From contig NZ_CP041372.2 of assembly GCF_006965545.2 (NCBI RefSeq), positions 3,286,001 to 3,350,000 of the forward strand: a DNA stretch of 64,000 bases, written 5' to 3'. Positions within the stretch are counted from its first letter, which is position 1. Each line of letters begins with the position of its first letter. Shown here in pieces: positions 46,601 through 54,110 of this stretch. The translations under genes were made by a program, and so were the position numbers. Origin of the DNA: Paenalkalicoccus suaedae. GTDB lineage: Bacteria; Bacillota; Bacilli; Bacillales; Salisediminibacteriaceae. Under the pieces are notes generated by a model that saw only the letters and a program-made list of their open reading frames with translations, was not told where the DNA came from and made no database searches.

Positions 46601-46722
46601 AGCGCCTCTACTTGTTCATCACCCTCTACGCCTTGCGACTGTGACGCCGCAAATGCTGGGACCATGCCCGAGAATGTGATCAAGAAACACAGAAGCACGA
46701 GGATCAACCGTTTGATCTTCAT
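40672..46722 (-). CDS. Giant LPQTG-anchored, Cna/SpaA-repeat adhesin
   Basis: ATG at 46722, 8 nt after GGGGGT; longer frame to 46740 has no site. 2016 residues. Signal peptide MKIKRLILVLLCFLITFSGM..., a low-complexity acidic/Thr/Asn-rich stalk (about 30-190), then about six tandem collagen-adhesin B-type modules ('VTDYFDSGQSLISDTFKV', 'FRDTVQGDQTILPNSIQ'...), then nine SpaA/Cna-B modules (first 'LTIKKQGVKDTF', last 'ELTIIKHVAGDT') each with an isopeptide-type pattern (K near start, E in ETKAPIGY-like end), an acidic Pro spacer, LPQTG (residues 1982-1986), hydrophobic helix and RRRRR tail. Surface adhesin of unknown ligand. Confidence 0.92.
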   Translation of the reverse strand: MKIKRLILVLLCFLITFSGMVPAFAASQSQGVEGDEQVEALGTNETDDDISSSATDTNDEGASTTDTSNDATTSDNGSNDNSTTEEAPGNESETPPSSGNEGGDTGGTDPPASEPDTPVENPDGGSDQGNSESEPPPAEEPTNEGTDPEEPNPDESTNEPTNPEDETTTEDPEALPEEDLEALPEEEEALTEEEELEAARGDLIRGPITENIITNFRMTLLNGDPLPDPMPNPADQTLNLAVFYEFALPDLKYGAGSTFTFQLPNVFAVFNAVSGSLADTDGTVLGSFTLDTNRTVVLTFNEEIETRSNVTGTVRFQTEIRKDLTGDTDQEIIVPVGPDGGQTVVIPITFKPKVARSVDKRGVPNRSFNAETIAWEVDFNKEKNAITNAVLEDPILSELGTSDFGNQKLQGNVELYYLNVQLDGTVTQGGLVPSSEYTLTATDNLVKVAFNGTITDAYRLKFTTEITEDTGVRYRNTATLKGDGLTNLTASATVSTGRGQTLQKRAVTYDNVNQTVSWEVKLNYNQRQIPAANTVVTDYFDSGQSLISDTFKVERITLNVNGQESGSTVVDPSEYSVTPDTQQSTNRKGFRFQFNSDINEAYKITYKTSFDERLLANGTARNSVSFSDKTSEVSQGVQQGVLLKSANSPNYRDKNVQWTIRINRDKQEMKEVVLTDVFTNGGLTFLPNTFALTGITPDKYTLTVDDATQGFKIVFNEPVTNEIVITYRTAFDYEARINKNNQLINTANVVWKDKNDVDRTLQATATFTPDTFTRANGFKGGSYNAVTKEITWNVGLNYNLQTITDVVFRDTVQGDQTILPNSIQIFEGTLGTGQNSLTKGANVTANFSPQVNGQEISINFGSINRAYIVEFKTSLDDKIISATYPNRAEISYAESEQKISLPATVSVANGGKYTGKTGRQNGLTMEWTITLNAGQSTLQGPVKVRDILSNNQIILEDELVVYSTTVSANGNFSKGAALTRGTDYTVEFKEIQGQPAFDLIFPDGIDTVYIIEYKSFLQAADNDTVSNNANLFITNPDFNGDTDDSHSQIVRITTGAGSATGVRGDLTIKKQGVKDTFEGQESTGFLPGATFSLYDKTKQFRIKTGTTDENGVLTFTNIAYGEYMIKEDSAPDGYAVRAEYTPVTLSNNTDPIIIKNDKIIGDVALTKTDTHGKTTLQGATFSLYRVTGEERTVVGSNLKTDANGRIEVTDLEPGTYEFIETEAAPDYKLDDTPVSFTIKKNQITVIELDKENELIRGSVKLTKVDRETKDKLENAVFRLVDADGEILGYYTTNENGIIIVEDLLPGNYAFEEATAPFGFTGSTDRIAFEIVRSQTERLELVFDNDIITGSFTLLKLEGEREKALEGAVFSLLTADGDVLIEELTTDENGEITVTNVRPGSYKLVETKAPIGYILDDTPIVFTVTLGGAEELFFTKDNKIKKADVIIIKVDRETEEALAGAEFTLADEDGNVIEYGITTDETGRATIKELRPGTYKLVETSAPDHYEENETVHTITIPFDPEDEIEYTVENDIILGGVKLTKVDEGNSRRVLQNAVFNILDEEGEVVRSNLTTNSDGVILVDDLRPGNYSFVETRAPGGYVLDRTPKPFTVEKSQEALVEITATNRLIRGSVQITKTDKDSNTPLAGVVFDLVSSGGTTIQANLVTDQFGVVAVSNLLPGRYGFKEVRALEGYTLNSTIQWFDISSSQSGVVRLAMSNELVKGQLEIVKFDGDTGETLEGVTFTLLDADRDVVESGLVTNADGRIVVDNLAPGTYYVQEVDALEGYVLNEEAVEVTIPLGATAPVRVEIDNFKTRGELTIIKHVAGDTDARLPDAVFTIDQLEGRTFTTDANGEISIDDLLPGDYLVTETTAPDGYVLSEEQYVIRITLDDLAPVLFVANEPIDDVPPPDDDVDEEVDPPPGEEEEPPGDNDGGTPPDDVDPPDDPEVSPVTDTPGRGNNGGGSGGTDSPSTPERESGSNFFLPQTGYGSMWLSITIALFAMSLGAVFLRRRRRTEQ

Positions 46723-47087
46723 ACCACTACCCCCATTCACAGAAAATAATTGCTAGTTATTACCAGAAAGTAAGGAGTAAAATCTTTCTAGTTATACTAA
46801 GTTTACGAATTTTCCGACAATTTTCAACAAGTATTTTTATATGTGACGATTAATTATACGTAGCATACAGCCGTATATGAGTGATTCCATGCATTTTACA
46901 GATGTTTTTTCTTGTTGGCGGGAATTTTTGCGGGAATATGAGCCTATTTAGGTTGACTGGAGTGAACGAAGAGTGGGTCGTGGGTGACGGCATGGATTAT
47001 TTGTGTGTATATTGTACTATCTTGTCGACATATGTCATAAAGTGCATATTTATGCGTTTTGAGTGGAAGGGTGTTCATAGGGAATAG

Positions 47088-47510
47088 CGATTCGATTAAT
47101 TGGGAACGGTGCTTCATTATCCGGAAAGACGCTTCGATTATCCAGAAACGATGCTTCATTATCCGGAAACGGTGCCTCATTATCCGAAAATGTGCTTCGA
47201 TTATCCAGAAACGGGGCTTCATTATCCGGAAAGACGCTTCGATTATCCGAATACGTTGCTTCATTATCCGGAAACGTGCTTCGATTAACCGAAAACGATG
47301 CTTCATTATCCGGAAACGGTGCCTCATTATCCGAAAATGTGCTTCGATTATCCAGAAACGGGGCTTCATTATCCGGAAACGTGCTTCGATTATCCGAATA
47401 CGTTGCTCCATTAACCAAAAACGTGCTTCGATTAACCGGAAATGTTGCTCCATTAACCGAAAACGTGCTTCGATTATCCAGAAACGATGCTCCATTATCC
47501 AGAAGCTACA
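47088..47510. repeat. 21-bp minisatellite (GCTTCATTATCCGGAAACG units)
   Basis: About 20 tandem units of 20-22 bp alternate GCTTCATTATCCGGAAACG and GCTTCGATTATCCAGAAACG. A 147-bp higher-order block (47149 onward) reappears at 47296. Several reading frames stay open on both strands because the unit is about 21 bp, but none starts with a ribosome binding site, so the resulting 'proteins' are not credible. It lies between the adhesin promoter and the DUF2812 terminator. Confidence 0.9.
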
Positions 47511-47574
47511 CTTCACAACCGCTCTAACCGGGTTTGATAAGTGGCACTTATTCACATGCACGTTAGAAAAACCG

Positions 47575-47606
47575 CAAAAGGCACTTGTCGAAGTCGACAA
47601 GTGCCT
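47575..47606 (-). terminator. Perfect 13-bp hairpin terminator
   Basis: AGGCACTTGTCGA (47579-47591) pairs with 47594-47606 over a 2-nt loop, with a T-run (plus-strand AAAA at 47575-47578) on the minus strand. Located 12 bp beyond the DUF2812 stop. The CACTTGTCGA word echoes the dispersed repeat near ugd. Confidence 0.8.
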
Positions 47607-47617
47607 AACTGTTACTC

Positions 47618-48742
47618 CTATGCAACTGCTCGTTTCGTATCGAAATAGTGTTTAATCAGATTGAATGCACTCACGAATGAGAAGCCTACTACGAGGACAG
47701 ATAATGGTAAAACAAATAAACTGAATGGGCCTAAATCGTTAAACGGATCTCTGATCGTGATCGATAGCATATTGTAAAAATTAAATGCCATCGTTACTCC
47801 TATTATAATTGAGAATCCCCCATCAACCACCGCCCTAGTCTTAGCGACGTGCTTCTTCTCTTTTGGCTTTGTAAGCATCTTCGGCTTTTCCTCCGTAGCA
47901 GGATCATAGTAGGCACGGTGCACGCTCCAATTAATGATGCCAAAGGAGCCGTTTTTTATATGCTCCCAGCCAGGTTTGCTCATGTTCGATTCTTCCTTAT
48001 TCGACAACTTTGTCACACTATAGCTCACCGCACGAGGTGTTGCACGTTTAAACACAAACCGATTCACATTACGCCCACACGAATATAATTGCCAGCCGTC
48101 CGCCTCTTGATCCTCCAACCATCTCTCTATGTTAGCCGGCAAATCCACGCGCCACCAGGCAAACACTTTCCACTTGACCTCTTCTCCCCGATCTAACCCT
48201 TCCGGCCTTAATTCCTGCGTTCTCGCCTGCAGGAGGAAACTCACGTAAACACCGAAAGCAAAGACGATCATCTGCATAACGAGAGCAACATACCATAGAG
48301 CCATTGCCGTATACTGTTGCTCACTATAGAGATCACCAAGATGATAGGCAGTTGCCACTGTTGTAAATAGCAACGTAATGACTGTTACTACCCAGCCCAT
48401 TAGCAATTTATTGTTGCGTTTTATTATTGGTTTTCTATCTTCCATGTCATAGTATGGATCGAACACAGGCGTCTCGCTGTCACTTGGGAGCGTTGTGGTG
48501 CGTGTGATTTGCCAGTTTCCATCTGAAGCTACTTCCGTCCAGTCGTTACCTAACGACTCTTGTTTGTAACGGATCATGAATGTTGCATAACGCGGCTCTG
48601 CTTTTTCGAAAACAAATTTGCTGCTTTTTGCATCAAGATGTGTCAGTCTATAGCCCTGCGCTTCTAAATCCGCTAGCCATAGCTCCGTTCCGTGGATATC
48701 TATACTCCATAGCCACCTGCGCTTAACTGTATCTTCGCGCAC
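47618..48742 (-). CDS. DUF2812 membrane protein, copy 1
   Basis: 374 residues: two copies of the DUF2812 block (about residues 5-60 'RRWLWSIDIHGTELWLADLEAQGYRLTHL' and 185-240 'WWRVDLPANIERWLEDQEADGWQLYSCGRN'), with membrane-helix pairs near 115-165 and 305-365. DUF2812 proteins of Bacillus are often found with PadR regulators; no PadR gene is adjacent. Function unknown, possibly a membrane stress component. Start ATG 48742 with GGAGGGA. Near-duplicate of the gene at 50372-51508. Confidence 0.85.
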   Translation of the reverse strand: MREDTVKRRWLWSIDIHGTELWLADLEAQGYRLTHLDAKSSKFVFEKAEPRYATFMIRYKQESLGNDWTEVASDGNWQITRTTTLPSDSETPVFDPYYDMEDRKPIIKRNNKLLMGWVVTVITLLFTTVATAYHLGDLYSEQQYTAMALWYVALVMQMIVFAFGVYVSFLLQARTQELRPEGLDRGEEVKWKVFAWWRVDLPANIERWLEDQEADGWQLYSCGRNVNRFVFKRATPRAVSYSVTKLSNKEESNMSKPGWEHIKNGSFGIINWSVHRAYYDPATEEKPKMLTKPKEKKHVAKTRAVVDGGFSIIIGVTMAFNFYNMLSITIRDPFNDLGPFSLFVLPLSVLVVGFSFVSAFNLIKHYFDTKRAVA

Positions 48743-48841
48743 CGAATCCCTCCTTTTTATGGATAAATCTTTCCATAAGTTTAGCCTATTACCAGTTTTG
48801 TGTCTAACTTAGCGGAAAGTTCCTCTCTTTTAAGTACGAAA

Positions 48842-48868
48842 AAAAGAGTCGGGGGTTCCGACTCTTTT
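48842..48868 (-). terminator. Hairpin between the membrane protein and DUF2812 gene, copy 1
   Basis: 11-bp stem AAAAGAGTCGG with CCGACTCTTTT, followed by T-run on the minus strand. Terminates the gene ending at 48872. Same hairpin in copy 2 (51608-51634). Confidence 0.75.
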
Positions 48869-48871
48869 CGA

Positions 48872-49702
48872 CTAAGTGGTTGGTGTTTCTTCTGGATTTT
48901 CCTCCGCTTGAATGGTAGTGAGATCGGAGAAAAACCAATACTGCGCGCCCGCTGCGATGTACGTGTAGATCGGCAGGATGATGGCGACGGCGATGGCACT
49001 GAAAGTCAGATTCAAGATAAAGGCAAACACAAGGTGCAGGGCGATTACGACAAAAATGATTTTTACCGTGTCATGCGTGCGATTGAGGAAATGTTCGCGC
49101 GCCCGCTTCGCGCTCGCAACGACTCCAATGTCCTCTGAAACAAGAGTGAATTCCCAGAATATCAACAGGATACGCAGGACGAAGAGTGCAATAGATACAA
49201 TTAATAGTAAGAAAAGTCCTAGTAACGCATTAATAACTAATGATAAAGCTGATAGTATAAGTGGTGTCAGAAATAGTAAATCTAATAGAATTAGTCTTGG
49301 TAGAAATTTAAGTCCGTTTTTAAAGAAAACTCTTTCGCTTGATGTGTTGTTTTTTGCAATAGATGCCATGGTCCCAATATAGCCTCCGTGCAAAAATACG
49401 CGTAACACATAGTACACTATACTGAGGAGGATAGAAGTCCATACAAAACTAGCGGAAAGGGAACTAGTTATTGTTCCGTCCGTCAGTTCAGCGATACGAT
49501 CAACGATAACTGCGTCTGCAATTAACGCGTCAAGCGAAGGTGCAATCGGTTGGAAAACCAATTCAAACGCGAAATTTCGAGCGTTTGGTGCAATCAATTC
49601 AGATAAATATGTAAATAAAACGGTAAAGAAGATTGCGTCGAATATCATCGGATAAATCATTAGACGCGGATGTTTCCGGACAGTTGCTAATGCATTATTC
49701 AT
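48872..49702 (-). CDS. Polytopic membrane protein, copy 1
   Basis: ATG at 49702 with AGAGGTGAT upstream. 276 residues, about five to six membrane helices; conserved-looking loop 'GYIGTMASIAKNNTSSERVFFKNGLKFLPRL' and a tail 'IAVAIILPIYTYIAAGAQYWFFSDLTTIQAEE'. It is a homologue of the 266-residue protein at 51651-52451 (same gene order, same loop and same end). No domain name is assigned. Its upstream region leads into structured repeat copy 3. Confidence 0.75.
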   Translation of the reverse strand: MNNALATVRKHPRLMIYPMIFDAIFFTVLFTYLSELIAPNARNFAFELVFQPIAPSLDALIADAVIVDRIAELTDGTITSSLSASFVWTSILLSIVYYVLRVFLHGGYIGTMASIAKNNTSSERVFFKNGLKFLPRLILLDLLFLTPLILSALSLVINALLGLFLLLIVSIALFVLRILLIFWEFTLVSEDIGVVASAKRAREHFLNRTHDTVKIIFVVIALHLVFAFILNLTFSAIAVAIILPIYTYIAAGAQYWFFSDLTTIQAEENPEETPTT

Positions 49703-49781
49703 GTCATCACCTCTGGGTAATTGTAACATAGGTGGTATTTAAGTGGGAGTATTTAGGGTTTTTATACTATGGAGGGCAAGA

Positions 49782-50010
49782 TCAAGCGCGGAACCTCCGG
49801 TTCCCCTTCTCGTCGTTTGCAATTACCGGTGGTTGCTTACTCAACTATTTCTGGCGGCCAAACCAATGGCCGCCAGAAAGGATTTTCGCTGCGCGGAAGG
49901 GCTACCACTGGTAGTACGCAAACGCCGCTTCGGGTCACCTGCGGTTAGTAAATAACACTTCCTCTTTTTTGTTTGAAGCACGAGGCGAAAGTTCGTTGCC
50001 TCGCTTTTTT
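49782..50010 (+). repeat. Structured intergenic repeat, copy 3, with terminator (subfamily B)
   Basis: Plus-strand copy: CGGAACC/GGTTCC hairpin, CGTTTGC with GCAAACG and TACCGGTGGT with ACCACTGGTA pairs, CTCAACTATTT, a perfect 13-bp hairpin (49848-49860 with 49867-49879, loop AACCAA), AAAGGATTTTC, then CCGCTTCGGGTCACCTGCGG. Ends with terminator CGAGGC/GCCTCG plus T-run (49981-50010). Hairpin loop is identical to copy 1 while stem bases differ in pairs. Confidence 0.8.
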
Positions 50011-50012
50011 GC

Positions 50013-50115
50013 TTTCTCATCACTTCTTCTACTTTGCTCCTCACTTCCGGCATCTTGCGCGTCATAACGCTGTGCTTTCTCTTCATAACAGCGGTGGTTC
50101 GCTTCACTTCGCCCT
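50013..50115. repeat. Degenerate 21-bp-period repeat after element copy 3
   Basis: About four to five degenerate units (TTTGCTTTCTCATCACTTC..., TTTGCTCCTCACTTCCGGC, TTGCGCGTCATAACGCTG, CTTTCTCTTCATAACAGCGG) with period near 21 bp. A near-identical block follows copy 4 (52771-52880). Confidence 0.55.
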
Positions 50116-50371
50116 ATCTTAACTAGAAACTTTTAATGTCGCATGATGTTCGCAGAGTTGCCTCCTTGAACTTAGACTCGGACTCTCTGAATTAATAAGA
50201 CTGAACGAAACTAGTTAGTACTTAAGCAATTAAAGCACTTGACCTTTAATAAATAAGAAAAAGCCAACTGGCAACATACTGTTACCAATCAACTTTTTCA
50301 TCCAATCAAGTTACGATTGAGTTAGACAAACACTGAGCACCAGTAGAAGCTACAGACTATCTTGTTCCGCA
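50116..50371. other. Intergenic between duplicated modules, with terminator 50258-50298
   Basis: No gene. A long stem (50258-50298) pairs fully in the minus-strand RNA if G-U wobbles count, and is followed by a T-run; it should terminate the DUF2812 copy 2 message. Confidence 0.6.
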
Positions 50372-51508
50372 CTAAGATACTTCTCGACTTACTTCATACA
50401 TATATTTGATAAAGTTTAAACTTACTAAAAGTGTTAATAAACCTAATGCTAAATTCAACGAAATAAGAAGATGGTTTCCATTATTTATCATGTTAAAGTT
50501 TAAGTTTCTTGAATCGATGATCGTCGAAATATTTAAGTAGAGCTGTAACATCATGAGTACACATATTAATGTTGCGCCACCTCCGTCGATGAGAGCTCGA
50601 GCTTCTACAACTTTTTTCTTTTCTTTCGCATTATTAATGAAACGAGGCTTTTCCTCAGACGTAGGATCATAGTATTTTCGGTGCACACTCCAATTCATAA
50701 TTCCGTACGAGCCATTCTTTATATGCTCCCAATCAGTCTTTGACTCGTTTACTTTTGCATCACTAGGTAATCTATTGATGCTATAACTCACTGCCTGTGG
50801 TGTTGCACGTTTAAACACAAACCGATTTGCATTACGACTACACGAGTATAACTGCCAGCCGTCCGCTTCTTGATCTTCAAGCCAACGAGCTGCATCCTCA
50901 TGGGTGTGTCGTCTAAACCAGCTAAACTGCTTCCACCTTACCTCTTTTGTTCGGTCTAATCCCTCCGGCCGTAATTCTTGCGTTCGTGCTTGTAGGAGGA
51001 AACTTAGATAAGCAGAAAAAGCAAAAAAGATCCCCTGAAAGGCCATAACAGCATACCACATAAATAAAGTAACAAAGCTTAACTGTGTGCTATATAACTC
51101 AGTGACATAATTTATTGTGAATACTCCTATAAAAAAGATCGTTATACTTGCTAAAATCCATCCCAATAACAATTTTTCGTTGCGTTTTACAACAGTTTTT
51201 CTATCTTCTATATCATAGTAAGAGTCGAACATTGGTGTTGCGCTGTCACTTGGTGGCTTTGTCGTTCTTACAATTTGCCAGTGACCATCTGAGGCTACTT
51301 CCGTCCAATTGTCACCTAACGACTCTTGCTTATAGCGCACCATCAACGTTGCATAACGCGGCTCTGCTTTTTCAAAAACAAACTTGCTGCTTTTTGCATC
51401 AAGGTGAGTCAACCTATAGCCCTGCGCTTCTAAATCGGCTAGCCATAGCTCCGTTCCACGAATGTCTATACTCCATAACCACCTGCGTTTGACTGTGTCT
51501 TCGCGCAC
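50372..51508 (-). CDS. DUF2812 membrane protein, copy 2
   Basis: 378 residues; same two-block DUF2812 architecture and very similar sequence to copy 1, identical at most positions in the N-terminal 100 residues. Divergence is greatest in membrane segments and C-terminus. Start ATG 51508 with GGGGGGA and the same leader (TTTTTATGG...) as copy 1. No PadR neighbour. It follows the membrane protein copy 2 by 140 bp. Confidence 0.85.
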   Translation of the reverse strand: MREDTVKRRWLWSIDIRGTELWLADLEAQGYRLTHLDAKSSKFVFEKAEPRYATLMVRYKQESLGDNWTEVASDGHWQIVRTTKPPSDSATPMFDSYYDIEDRKTVVKRNEKLLLGWILASITIFFIGVFTINYVTELYSTQLSFVTLFMWYAVMAFQGIFFAFSAYLSFLLQARTQELRPEGLDRTKEVRWKQFSWFRRHTHEDAARWLEDQEADGWQLYSCSRNANRFVFKRATPQAVSYSINRLPSDAKVNESKTDWEHIKNGSYGIMNWSVHRKYYDPTSEEKPRFINNAKEKKKVVEARALIDGGGATLICVLMMLQLYLNISTIIDSRNLNFNMINNGNHLLISLNLALGLLTLLVSLNFIKYMYEVSREVS

Positions 51509-51607
51509 CGAATCCCCCCTTTTTATGGATAAATCTTTCCATAAGTTTAGCCCATTACCAGTTTTGTGTCTAATTTAACGGAAAGTCCCTCTATTTCAAG
51601 TACGAAA

Positions 51608-51634
51608 AAAAGAGTCGGTGGTTCCGACTCTTTT
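51608..51634 (-). terminator. Hairpin after the membrane protein, copy 2
   Basis: 11-bp stem AAAAGAGTCGG/CCGACTCTTTT with T-run on the minus strand, matching copy 1 at 48842. Confidence 0.75.
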
Positions 51635-51650
51635 ACACTGTGGTGTTTGA

Positions 51651-52451
51651 TTATTCAACACTATTTTCCACCAAATGAATGGTTGTGAAGTTTTGAAACA
51701 GGTTTAGTTGTGCGACTGCTGCGACGTATGTATAAATAGGTAGAATGATGACTACGGCGATTGGCGAGAAGGTGGCGTTTAATACAAGTCCCGCGGTGAT
51801 ATGGATGGCGATGATCAGTAAAATACTTGGAGTAGTTTGTGTCGTGCGATTACGAAATGCAGCCATCGCAAACTTCTCTCCCTCTCCTACGCTTGCATCC
51901 TCAAAAACGATCGCATACTCCCAAAACATGTAGATATATCTGAGTATAATGTAAAATATAAATGCTATAAAATAGATGATAAGACCAATGTCCGGCCCAA
52001 GCAAAAAGAAGAAAGTCGGCAACACTACAATTGCCGCGAAAATGATTTGTACGAGCGCGAGTCGCGGTAAGAATTTTACTGCGGATTTAAGAAACACTCG
52101 AAACCCAGCTCTTTCTGATCGAGTGACTGCGGCCATCATGCCTATAAAACCTCCATGTAAAAAGGTTGGAATAAGGAGGAGTCCGAGTAAATAACTAAGT
52201 AATGTTATGGTCCTGCCATTTTGGCTTGCAATATACTCTGTCATTTGCATGGTGAGTATATTTTCACTTATCACCATTGATAGTCCTGGAGATAGAGGTT
52301 GGATGTCGAAATTAAATCCAAACGGCTCTCTTTCTCCCGTTAGCAGGTGAGCAAAGATAGTGAAAAGTAAAAGGAAGTAAATCGTGTCAGCAATCATTGG
52401 AATTAGAATTAGTTTTGGATTGCGTAACGTCTGTGCTAGTGCATTTTTCAT
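51651..52451 (-). CDS. Polytopic membrane protein, copy 2
   Basis: 266 residues, five to six membrane helices. ATG at 52451, AGAGGTGAT upstream as in copy 1. 'FLHGGFIGMMAAVTRSERAGFRVFLKSAVKFLPRL' and 'SPIAVVIILPIYTYVAAVAQLNLFQNFTTIHLVEN' align with copy 1, but overall identity is lower than for the DUF2812 pair. Function unknown. Confidence 0.75.
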   Translation of the reverse strand: MKNALAQTLRNPKLILIPMIADTIYFLLLFTIFAHLLTGEREPFGFNFDIQPLSPGLSMVISENILTMQMTEYIASQNGRTITLLSYLLGLLLIPTFLHGGFIGMMAAVTRSERAGFRVFLKSAVKFLPRLALVQIIFAAIVVLPTFFFLLGPDIGLIIYFIAFIFYIILRYIYMFWEYAIVFEDASVGEGEKFAMAAFRNRTTQTTPSILLIIAIHITAGLVLNATFSPIAVVIILPIYTYVAAVAQLNLFQNFTTIHLVENSVE

Positions 52452-52540
52452 ATAGAATGATCACCTCTGGGTAATTGTAGCATAGGTGGGAATTATGTAG
52501 GATTGTTTTTACTATGGATGTCAAGAGATCCAGGTCAAGG

Positions 52541-52770
52541 TCAAGTGCGGAACCTCCGGTTCCCCTTCGCGCCGTTTGCAACTACCGGTGGATGCTTAAC
52601 GGGCTTTCCCGGCGGCCAAACCAATGGCCGACAGAAAGGATTTTCGCTGCGCGGAAGGGCTACCACTGGTAGTACGCAAACGCCGCTTCGGTGCACCTGC
52701 GGTTAGTCTTTAACACTCCCTCTTTTTTGTTTATAGCACGAGCGAGAGTTCGTTGCCTCGCTTTTTTGCT
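52541..52770 (+). repeat. Structured intergenic repeat, copy 4, with terminator (subfamily B)
   Basis: Nearly identical to copy 3, with same flanking words, but the central hairpin is partly broken and the terminator stem (52738-52770) is degenerate. It is likely a decaying duplicate created by the tandem duplication. Confidence 0.75.
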
Positions 52771-52880
52771 TTCTCGTCATTTCTCCTACTTTGCTAATCA
52801 CTTTCGGCACCTTGCTCGTCACAACCACGTGCTTTCTCTTCATAATAGTGGTGGTTCGGTTCACTTCATTCAGTTCCAAA
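52771..52880. repeat. Degenerate 21-bp-period repeat after element copy 4
   Basis: Same degenerate CTTTCTCGTCATTTCTC..., TTTGCTAATCACTTTCGGC, TTGCTCGTCACAACCACGTG, CTTTCTCTTCATAATAGTGG block as at 50013-50115, confirming that the duplicated unit includes this array. Confidence 0.55.
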
Positions 52881-53095
52881 ATATTTTCTCCATTTTCATA
52901 CTGGGGAGATTACCAGCTTATATAAGCTCAGGAGGAGGCAGATTCGGAGAATGCTCGGAGGCAATTAGTAGTAAGGCTTACGATGAGACCGCACAGGAAG
53001 GCGTTTAGAGGGAAACGGCAGTCGATCTCTGTCGACGAGCAGGCTCAGATTCAGACCCTACTAATGTCGGAGGGCGTTCGCAGAGCTGCAAGCAA
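52881..53095. other. Intergenic region before pdxA-like terminator
   Basis: No gene seen. A GTTCGCAGAGCTGC word near 53076 echoes GTTCGCAGAGTTGC near 50149, so this may be decayed sequence shared with the region after copy 3. Confidence 0.4.
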
Positions 53096-53121
53096 AAAGC
53101 CGAGCTTATGCGCTCGGCTTT
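53096..53121 (-). terminator. Terminator of the four-carbon acid operon
   Basis: 10-bp stem AAAGCCGAGC (53096-53105) with GCTCGGCTTT (53112-53121), overlapping the last codons of the pdxA-like gene. Typical intrinsic terminator, minus strand. Confidence 0.75.
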
Positions 53122-54110
53122 GGTGCTAATTCAACGGCTGATTTGATAGCTTCTAACATGCTACGTTCGTCCGCAATATTTTTTCCTGCAATATCAAATG
53201 CTGTACCATGGTCGACCGACGTCCGAATCACGCCACTATTGAGCCCAACCGTGATATTGACGCCCGCTTCAAGTCCGAGCACCTTAATCGGTCCGTGCCC
53301 CTGATCGTGGTAACATGCAACAACGATATCAAAATCTCCCCGACCCGCGCGGAAAAATAGGGTATCGGCTGGGTGAGGACCTGATGCATCAATACCCTCT
53401 GCCTTCGCTCGTTCGATACCAGGCATCAGTTTTTCTTCCTCTTCTCCGTTGCCAAATAGTCCATTTTCACCTGCGTGTGGATTAATGCCGCAAACTGCAA
53501 CACTTGGATTTTTAATTCCTGCTCTAGTTAAAGCATCGTGTGCAAGTTTAATCACATTGTATGTTCTTTCGGGATTAATCATCTCAATCGCTTTAATTAA
53601 TCCAACATGTGTTGTTAAATGAATCACTTTAAGCTTTGGTGACGTCAGCATCATCGCGTAATCTTTTGTCCCTGTTAAATCTGCAAGGATTTCTGTATGA
53701 CCTGGGAAGAGGTGTCCGCCCTTGTGCAACGCTTCTTTGTTAAGTGGCGCTGTTGCAATTGCGTGGATTTCTCCCTTCATCGCAAGATCAACTGATTTTT
53801 CGATGTAGCGATATGCAGCATCTCCTGCGATTGGGGACACTTCACCAAACGCAAGATCTTTCGGAATAAGCGCCAGGTCGATACAATCAATCGTGCCAAC
53901 CTCTCCAATCGCTTCAGAAACCTCGTTAATGACGTTGATTTTTGCATCACTTTTCGTAAGTTGAGCTGCGTGCTCTAACCTTTTTGCATCACCTACTACA
54001 ATTGGTGTGCTTGTTTCATAAACATGCTGATGAGCTAAACTTTTAATAATAATTTCTGGACCGACGCCAGCTGCGTCCCCCATCGTAATAGCTAAAATTG
54101 GTTTTGTCAT
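53106..54110 (-). CDS. pdxA2: 4-phosphoerythronate/threonate dehydrogenase, PdxA2-like
   Basis: 334 residues, full length. PdxA family signatures: 'MGDAAGVGPEII', 'ATAPLNKEALHKGGHLFPGHTEIL', 'HLTTHVGL', 'GINPHAGENGLFGNGEEEE' and 'CYHDQGHGPIKVLGLEAG' with the metal-binding His residues. In the PdxA2 branch, encoded beside a DUF1537 kinase, it oxidises and decarboxylates 4-phospho-D-erythronate or threonate to dihydroxyacetone phosphate. A vitamin B6 (PdxA) role is less likely given this operon. ATG overlaps the kinase stop by 4 bp (ATGA-type). Confidence 0.85.
   Translation of the reverse strand: MTKPILAITMGDAAGVGPEIIIKSLAHQHVYETSTPIVVGDAKRLEHAAQLTKSDAKINVINEVSEAIGEVGTIDCIDLALIPKDLAFGEVSPIAGDAAYRYIEKSVDLAMKGEIHAIATAPLNKEALHKGGHLFPGHTEILADLTGTKDYAMMLTSPKLKVIHLTTHVGLIKAIEMINPERTYNVIKLAHDALTRAGIKNPSVAVCGINPHAGENGLFGNGEEEEKLMPGIERAKAEGIDASGPHPADTLFFRAGRGDFDIVVACYHDQGHGPIKVLGLEAGVNITVGLNSGVIRTSVDHGTAFDIAGKNIADERSMLEAIKSAVELAPKPSA

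Noticed and set aside
47059-47655. Open frames of 70-218 residues on both strands across the 21-bp repeats near 47 kb
   Set aside because: They exist because the repeat unit is a multiple of three; no ribosome binding site or family match, and the same stretch is open in several frames.
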